DNA of 28,423 bases from an uncultured Clostridium sp. (GTDB lineage: Bacteria > Bacillota > Clostridia > TANB77 > CAG-508). The stretch lies in contig USAE01000017.1 in assembly GCA_900552655.1 (NCBI GenBank), positions 1 through 28,423 of the forward strand, written 5' to 3'. The position numbers and the translations under genes were made by a program. The notes below the pieces were generated by a model that was given only the letters and a program-made list of their open reading frames with translations, was not told the DNA's origin and did no database searches. The first letter of the stretch is position 1. Each line of letters begins with the position of its first letter. This document shows, piece by piece, positions 25,309 through 28,423 of this stretch.

Positions 25309-26253
25309 TTAAGCATTATTAATAGTTTCTATAAAATTTTCTAACGATTCTACACTATTAATATTTATTACATTACTTTCTTTATTTTCCTTTTTTATAA
25401 ATCCTGTTAATGTTTTACCTGGACCTATTTCTACATATGTATCTATATAGTTGTCTTGCATAGTTTTTATTGCTTTATCAAATCTTACAGGGCTTACAAT
25501 ATGTTTTGAAAGTATATCTACCATATCATCTTGTTTATTATAAAAAGTTCCATCAATATTTTTTATTACTTGAGCCTTTATATTTTCCTTATTAAATTTA
25601 GCTTTTGCTAGTTCCTCTTTATATAATTCTTTTGCTTCATTTAATTTTGCTGTATGAAATGGACCTCCTGTTTGTAGTTTTAGAACTCTTTTCGCTCCAT
25701 TTTCTTTTAGAATATCCATTGCTAAATTAATCGCATTTTCTTCTCCCGAAATTACAGTTTGACCAGAATAATTGTAGTTAGCCGGTACTATGAACATTCC
25801 TTTTTCAGAAATTTCTTTACATATTTCTTCTATTTTTGTACTATCTAGCCCTATTACTGCTGCCATGCTATAATTACCCGGCGCTACCTTCGTTTCCATT
25901 AAATATCCACGTCTTTTTAGTAGTTTAATTCCATCTTCTACGTTTAGGTAACCTCCACTTATTAACGCTGGATATTCTCCTAAACTTAATCCTACTGTTA
26001 TCTCTGGCTTTATATTGTTTTTCTCTAATATCTTTAATATTCCTAAACTCATTGTAGCTATTGCAAGTTGTGTATTTTCTGTTTTACTTAATTCTTCTAT
26101 TGTAGAATTAAAACTTATTTGGGCTATATCTTTTCCAGATATTTCTGAAGCTATTCCGTATATATTTCTTACTTCTTCGTATTTTTCGTATAAGTCTTGC
26201 CCCATTCCAACACTTTGTGCACCTTGCCCTGGAAACATAAAAGCTATTTTCAT
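25309..26253 (-). CDS. fabD: Malonyl-CoA:ACP transacylase
   Basis: FabD moves malonyl from CoA to acyl carrier protein. The 314-residue protein starts with FMFPGQGAQSVGMG and has the nucleophile S90 in GLSLGEY and the catalytic H200 in GGPFHTA, with the oxyanion glutamine in the GQGAQ stretch. The length is normal. AAAGGAG lies eight bases before the ATG. It follows fabH after a 161-bp gap that in many relatives holds acpP and fabK. Confidence 0.96.
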   Translation of the reverse strand: MKIAFMFPGQGAQSVGMGQDLYEKYEEVRNIYGIASEISGKDIAQISFNSTIEELSKTENTQLAIATMSLGILKILEKNNIKPEITVGLSLGEYPALISGGYLNVEDGIKLLKRRGYLMETKVAPGNYSMAAVIGLDSTKIEEICKEISEKGMFIVPANYNYSGQTVISGEENAINLAMDILKENGAKRVLKLQTGGPFHTAKLNEAKELYKEELAKAKFNKENIKAQVIKNIDGTFYNKQDDMVDILSKHIVSPVRFDKAIKTMQDNYIDTYVEIGPGKTLTGFIKKENKESNVININSVESLENFIETINNA

Positions 26254-26299
26254 TATATTTCACTCCTTTATTTTTGTATAATATATTTTATCTTTTTTT

Positions 26300-26433
26300 A
26301 TTCTAGTAATATAGTTCATTCCCTATTGCCATAGAGTAATTATGCCACTGTCAAACTAATCTGCTCTAATTGCATATTGTTACCATAGAATTAGACTTTA
26401 TATTACTTTATTAATTAAAATTCTAGTAATATA
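26300..26433. repeat. 14-bp direct repeat flanking the fabH-fabD gap
   Basis: ATTCTAGTAATATA occurs at 26300-26313 and again at 26420-26433, where it forms the end of the fabH coding sequence. The 106 bases between have no reading frame of note. Such direct repeats can mark a past deletion or insertion; they may also be chance in AT-rich DNA. Confidence 0.45.
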
Positions 26434-27332
26434 CTTCCTGTATTTAGACCTCCTCCATATCCAATTAAAATTACTTTGTCTTTTTCTTTTAGCTTGTTTA
26501 ATTTTATCATATCATCTATAGCAATTGGAATACTTGCACAAAATGTATTTCCATATTTGTCTACATTAAAATACATTTTTTCTTTTTTAATATTTATTTT
26601 TTTAGCAATTGACTCTAATATTCTTTTGTTTGATTGATGTGGAATTATATATGACAATTCGTTTATGTCTAGATTACTTATATCTAATAATTTATTTATA
26701 TTTTTTACTGTATCTGTTACTGCATATTTATATATTTCTTTGCCATTCATATATATTTTATTATTGTCTGTATATGTTAATATATCACCTTTCTGACCTT
26801 TACTTTCTATATATGAATAATATAATTTGGGTTCTTGGCTTTTCTTTACAACTATAGCCCCTGCACCATCTGAAAGCAATATTTCTGTATTTATATCTGT
26901 CTTGTCTATAAAGTTTGACAGCTTTTCTACTCCTACTACTAGTGCTGTATTTATTTTATCTGTGTCTATATACATTTTGGCTATATCAAACGCATTTATA
27001 AATCCTGCACATCCAGCTAAAATATCTATACACATACAATTTTTAATATTAAAGTATTTTTGTATTTTATACGATATGCTTGGCATTTGATTTGTTTCAG
27101 ATACTGACGCTACTATAATTAAGTCTATATTTTCTTTTATATTATCTAAAGCTTTTTCTGCTGCATTTATTGCAAGTTCTTCTATTTTTTCTTCAGCATA
27201 AAACCTTTGCTTTATTCCTGTCATTTTAAAAATATAGTTTTCTTCTACACTGTATTTTTCTTCTAATTCTTTATTTGTTATTTGAATTTTAGGAATATAT
27301 TTCCCACTAGAAATTATTTTTATATTACTCAT
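26415..27332 (-). CDS. fabH: 3-oxoacyl-ACP synthase III
   Basis: FabH starts fatty-acid synthesis by joining an acyl-CoA to malonyl-ACP. The Cys-His-Asn triad is complete: C108 (ILAGCAGF), H232 (IIPHQSNKRI) and N262 (KYGNTFCASIP). At 305 residues it is somewhat shorter and more divergent than common FabH (about 320-330), but the conserved GYGGGLNTGSILLEF end is present. AGGAG lies four bases before the ATG. It is first of seven genes in the operon and receives the upstream control region with a palindrome and tandem repeats. Confidence 0.93.
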   Translation of the reverse strand: MSNIKIISSGKYIPKIQITNKELEEKYSVEENYIFKMTGIKQRFYAEEKIEELAINAAEKALDNIKENIDLIIVASVSETNQMPSISYKIQKYFNIKNCMCIDILAGCAGFINAFDIAKMYIDTDKINTALVVGVEKLSNFIDKTDINTEILLSDGAGAIVVKKSQEPKLYYSYIESKGQKGDILTYTDNNKIYMNGKEIYKYAVTDTVKNINKLLDISNLDINELSYIIPHQSNKRILESIAKKINIKKEKMYFNVDKYGNTFCASIPIAIDDMIKLNKLKEKDKVILIGYGGGLNTGSILLEF

Positions 27333-27393
27333 ATCTGCTCCTATATTAAATATATATAATATTTTAATGGTTTTACTAGTATTTTTAATTAGT

Positions 27394-27405
27394 CTGACTG
27401 GTCAG
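27394..27405. promoter_or_regulatory. TetR-type palindrome upstream of fabH
   Basis: CTGAC-TG-GTCAG is a perfect 5-bp inverted repeat with a two-base centre, 62 bp before the fabH start. Operators of several TetR-family regulators, including some for lipid and drug genes, contain a GACCAGTC-like core. It does not resemble the FapR operator I know. A repressor of the fatty-acid operon is a reasonable inference; its gene is not in the window. Confidence 0.45.
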
Positions 27406-27519
27406 GTTTTTCTCTTTTCTCATATTTCTTGTAAGTATACTATTTTCAATGTATGCGTTGTTACTCTATGTTTTTCTTTATTTTTATAATCACATCTAAT
27501 ACTATCTAATTTTACCTAA

Positions 27520-27541
27520 TTAGTAACAAATTAGTAACAAA
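27520..27541. repeat. Tandem 11-bp repeat in the fabH upstream region
   Basis: TTAGTAACAAA occurs twice back to back (27520-27530 and 27531-27541). The 11-bp period is about one helical turn, as expected for sites bound by two protein subunits on the same DNA face. On the minus strand it lies about 190-210 bp upstream of fabH. Confidence 0.4.
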
Positions 27542-27586
27542 CTGTTCTTATTATATAATATTTGTGTTCATTAATATCCAAATAAA

Positions 27587-27616
27587 AAAGGTAACTAGAT
27601 TCTTCTAATTACCTTT
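27587..27616 (-). terminator. Rho-independent terminator of the Doc operon
   Basis: A 12-bp stem (27605-27616 with 27587-27598, one G-T wobble) has a six-base loop and is followed on the minus strand by a run of T. It begins within the last codons of the toxin gene and includes its stop, and separates the toxin operon from the fatty-acid operon. Confidence 0.85.
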
Positions 27617-28090
27617 CTCTTTAAAAAATTTATTTATTTTTTTGAAAATTTCTTTAAATATACTCATTTTTGAAACTCTTACATAAGAGTTTAACATGTT
27701 TGCAATTTTTTCTATACTATATTTATTCTCTACAATCTCTTTTGTAAAATTGTATAAAGTATCATTATTACAAGTAATTTTATATCCATTCATTTCTAAA
27801 AAAATAATAGTTGACAATAAAGCTGTTCTTTTATTTCCATCATAAAATGGATGATCCATAGCTAATGATCTTAAATAACATGATGCTTTATCTATTATTT
27901 TTGGATATAAGTCTTCTCCTCCAAAAGTTTGTTGGGGTAATAATACTGCAGATTTAAATAAAGCTACATCTTTTACTCCCCTCATCTCTTGCGAATATGC
28001 TACGTGCCCATCATATTCACAAAATGTTTCATCTATAGCCACCATATGTATATAAAAAACAAATTCTTCTGTCAGATATTCTATTTCCAT
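27605..28090 (-). CDS. doc: Fic/Doc-family toxin of a toxin-antitoxin pair
   Basis: This is a 161-residue Fic-fold protein. The core motif HPFYDGNKRTA (80-90) has the catalytic H80 and D84. It has Lys (K87) where AMP-transferring Fic proteins have the second Gly of GNGR, as in Doc, which phosphorylates elongation factor Tu instead. The upstream YPKIIDKASCYLRSLAMD also follows Doc. It starts at ATG 28090, one base overlapping the stop of the small upstream gene (TAATG), the normal toxin-antitoxin coupling. The C-terminus has an extra basic tail (about 140-161). Confidence 0.88.
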   Translation of the reverse strand: MEIEYLTEEFVFYIHMVAIDETFCEYDGHVAYSQEMRGVKDVALFKSAVLLPQQTFGGEDLYPKIIDKASCYLRSLAMDHPFYDGNKRTALLSTIIFLEMNGYKITCNNDTLYNFTKEIVENKYSIEKIANMLNSYVRVSKMSIFKEIFKKINKFFKEKGN

Positions 28091-28287
28091 TAATTTTTTG
28101 ATAACTTTCTTAATGCTTCTTTAAATTTAAATGCCGTTCTTACAACCATTTTTTTCTTCTTTGGAGAAATACTTTTTAGCCAATTATCTTTCAATCCTAT
28201 TTCTCTCATCATATATGGTGGTATATTCATATTGTTTATTCTATTTACAACTCTTGACATAAATTTTTTCTCCTCCCTCTTTAGCAT
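28090..28287 (-). CDS. Small basic protein, probable antitoxin of the Doc toxin
   Basis: This is a 65-residue, Lys/Arg-rich protein that I do not recognise. It does not look like Phd. Position supports an antitoxin: it is first in the operon, its stop overlaps the toxin start, and an inverted repeat covers its promoter, as expected for autoregulation. Two starts are possible. ATG 28287 has AAGGAGG five bases before it; ATG 28260 (MSRVVNRI) has GGAGG eleven bases before it. The NIPPYMMREIGLKDNWLKSISPKKKK segment is the most distinctive part. Confidence 0.6.
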   Translation of the reverse strand: MLKREEKKFMSRVVNRINNMNIPPYMMREIGLKDNWLKSISPKKKKMVVRTAFKFKEALRKLSKN

Positions 28288-28341
28288 ATATTCCTCCTTG
28301 TGAAAATCTTTTTATTATAATATTCTTCACAAGTTTTAATT

Positions 28342-28387
28342 ATGATATACTAATATTCAAAAAAATACAACTAATTGTTTGAATATT
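28342..28387 (-). promoter_or_regulatory. Promoter and operator-like inverted repeat of the toxin operon
   Basis: On the minus strand TTGTAT (28370-28365), 17 bases and TATCAT (28347-28342) form a promoter about 55 bp before the small gene. AATATTCAAA (28352-28361) and TTTGAATATT (28378-28387) form a perfect 10-bp inverted repeat with a 16-base spacer. One arm lies between the two promoter hexamers and the other upstream, so bound protein would block RNA polymerase. Confidence 0.6.
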
Positions 28388-28423
28388 TTCTATTTAAAAT
28401 ATAATATTCTATCACTAGTTAAG

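Noticed and set aside
1..28423. CRISPR array, tRNA or rRNA genes, or insertion sequence
   Set aside because: No regularly spaced repeat series, cloverleaf with an amino-acceptor stem, rRNA-like segment or transposase was seen by eye. A covariance-model scan would be decisive and could not be run.

Overview
The window is AT-rich DNA with a low-GC Bacillota gene set: type II fatty-acid synthesis genes in the Firmicutes order, purine-rich ribosome binding sites, and conjugative-element genes of the kind common in gut Clostridia. I read it as a Clostridia-like chromosome carrying the right-hand part of an integrative conjugative or mobilizable element. The species cannot be named from this.

Mobile element (1 to about 11,600). 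In minus-strand order this holds a helix-turn-helix (Xis-like) protein, a replisome-organizer-like protein, a DnaC/DnaI-type helicase loader and a relaxase that runs off the left edge. A divergent DUF6076-like gene and the tyrosine integrase are on the plus strand. Between Xis and integrase sits a very large minus-strand antiphage-type protein, a PD-(D/E)XK nuclease joined to a STAND NTPase, which looks like cargo. The relaxase is the most unusual object here. It stays open in one frame from 2111 to the window edge. After the MOBP-type relaxase and a coiled-coil/basic linker it has one transmembrane helix and an Amidase_3-like domain, and two of the four active-site residues of that domain are replaced. 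An 8-bp box (TTGTTAAC) recurs at the xis, DUF6076 and int promoters, which suggests one regulator for all three.

Accessory region (11,890 to 20,576). This holds an HNH-like zinc-cluster protein, two divergent Nudix hydrolases, a 619-residue protein pairing a PD-(D/E)XK-like motif with a glycine-rich membrane region, a GNAT-HD fusion, a MazG-like protein with a degraded first metal motif, and a FAD-dependent dehydrogenase. Several act on nucleotides or look like defence proteins.

Fatty-acid operon (20,849 to 27,332, minus strand). The order is fabH, fabD, fabG, fabF, accB, fabZ, accC. The acpP and fabK genes often found between fabH and fabD, and the accD-accA pair often found after accC, are absent. 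Short repeats or an odd 65-codon open stretch lie where they would be expected. A TetR-type palindrome and a tandem 11-bp repeat precede fabH.

Right end (27,587 to 28,387). A Fic/Doc-family toxin gene is overlapped by 1 nt by a small basic partner gene. It has its own promoter and operator-like inverted repeat and a strong terminator. No tRNA, rRNA or CRISPR array was seen.
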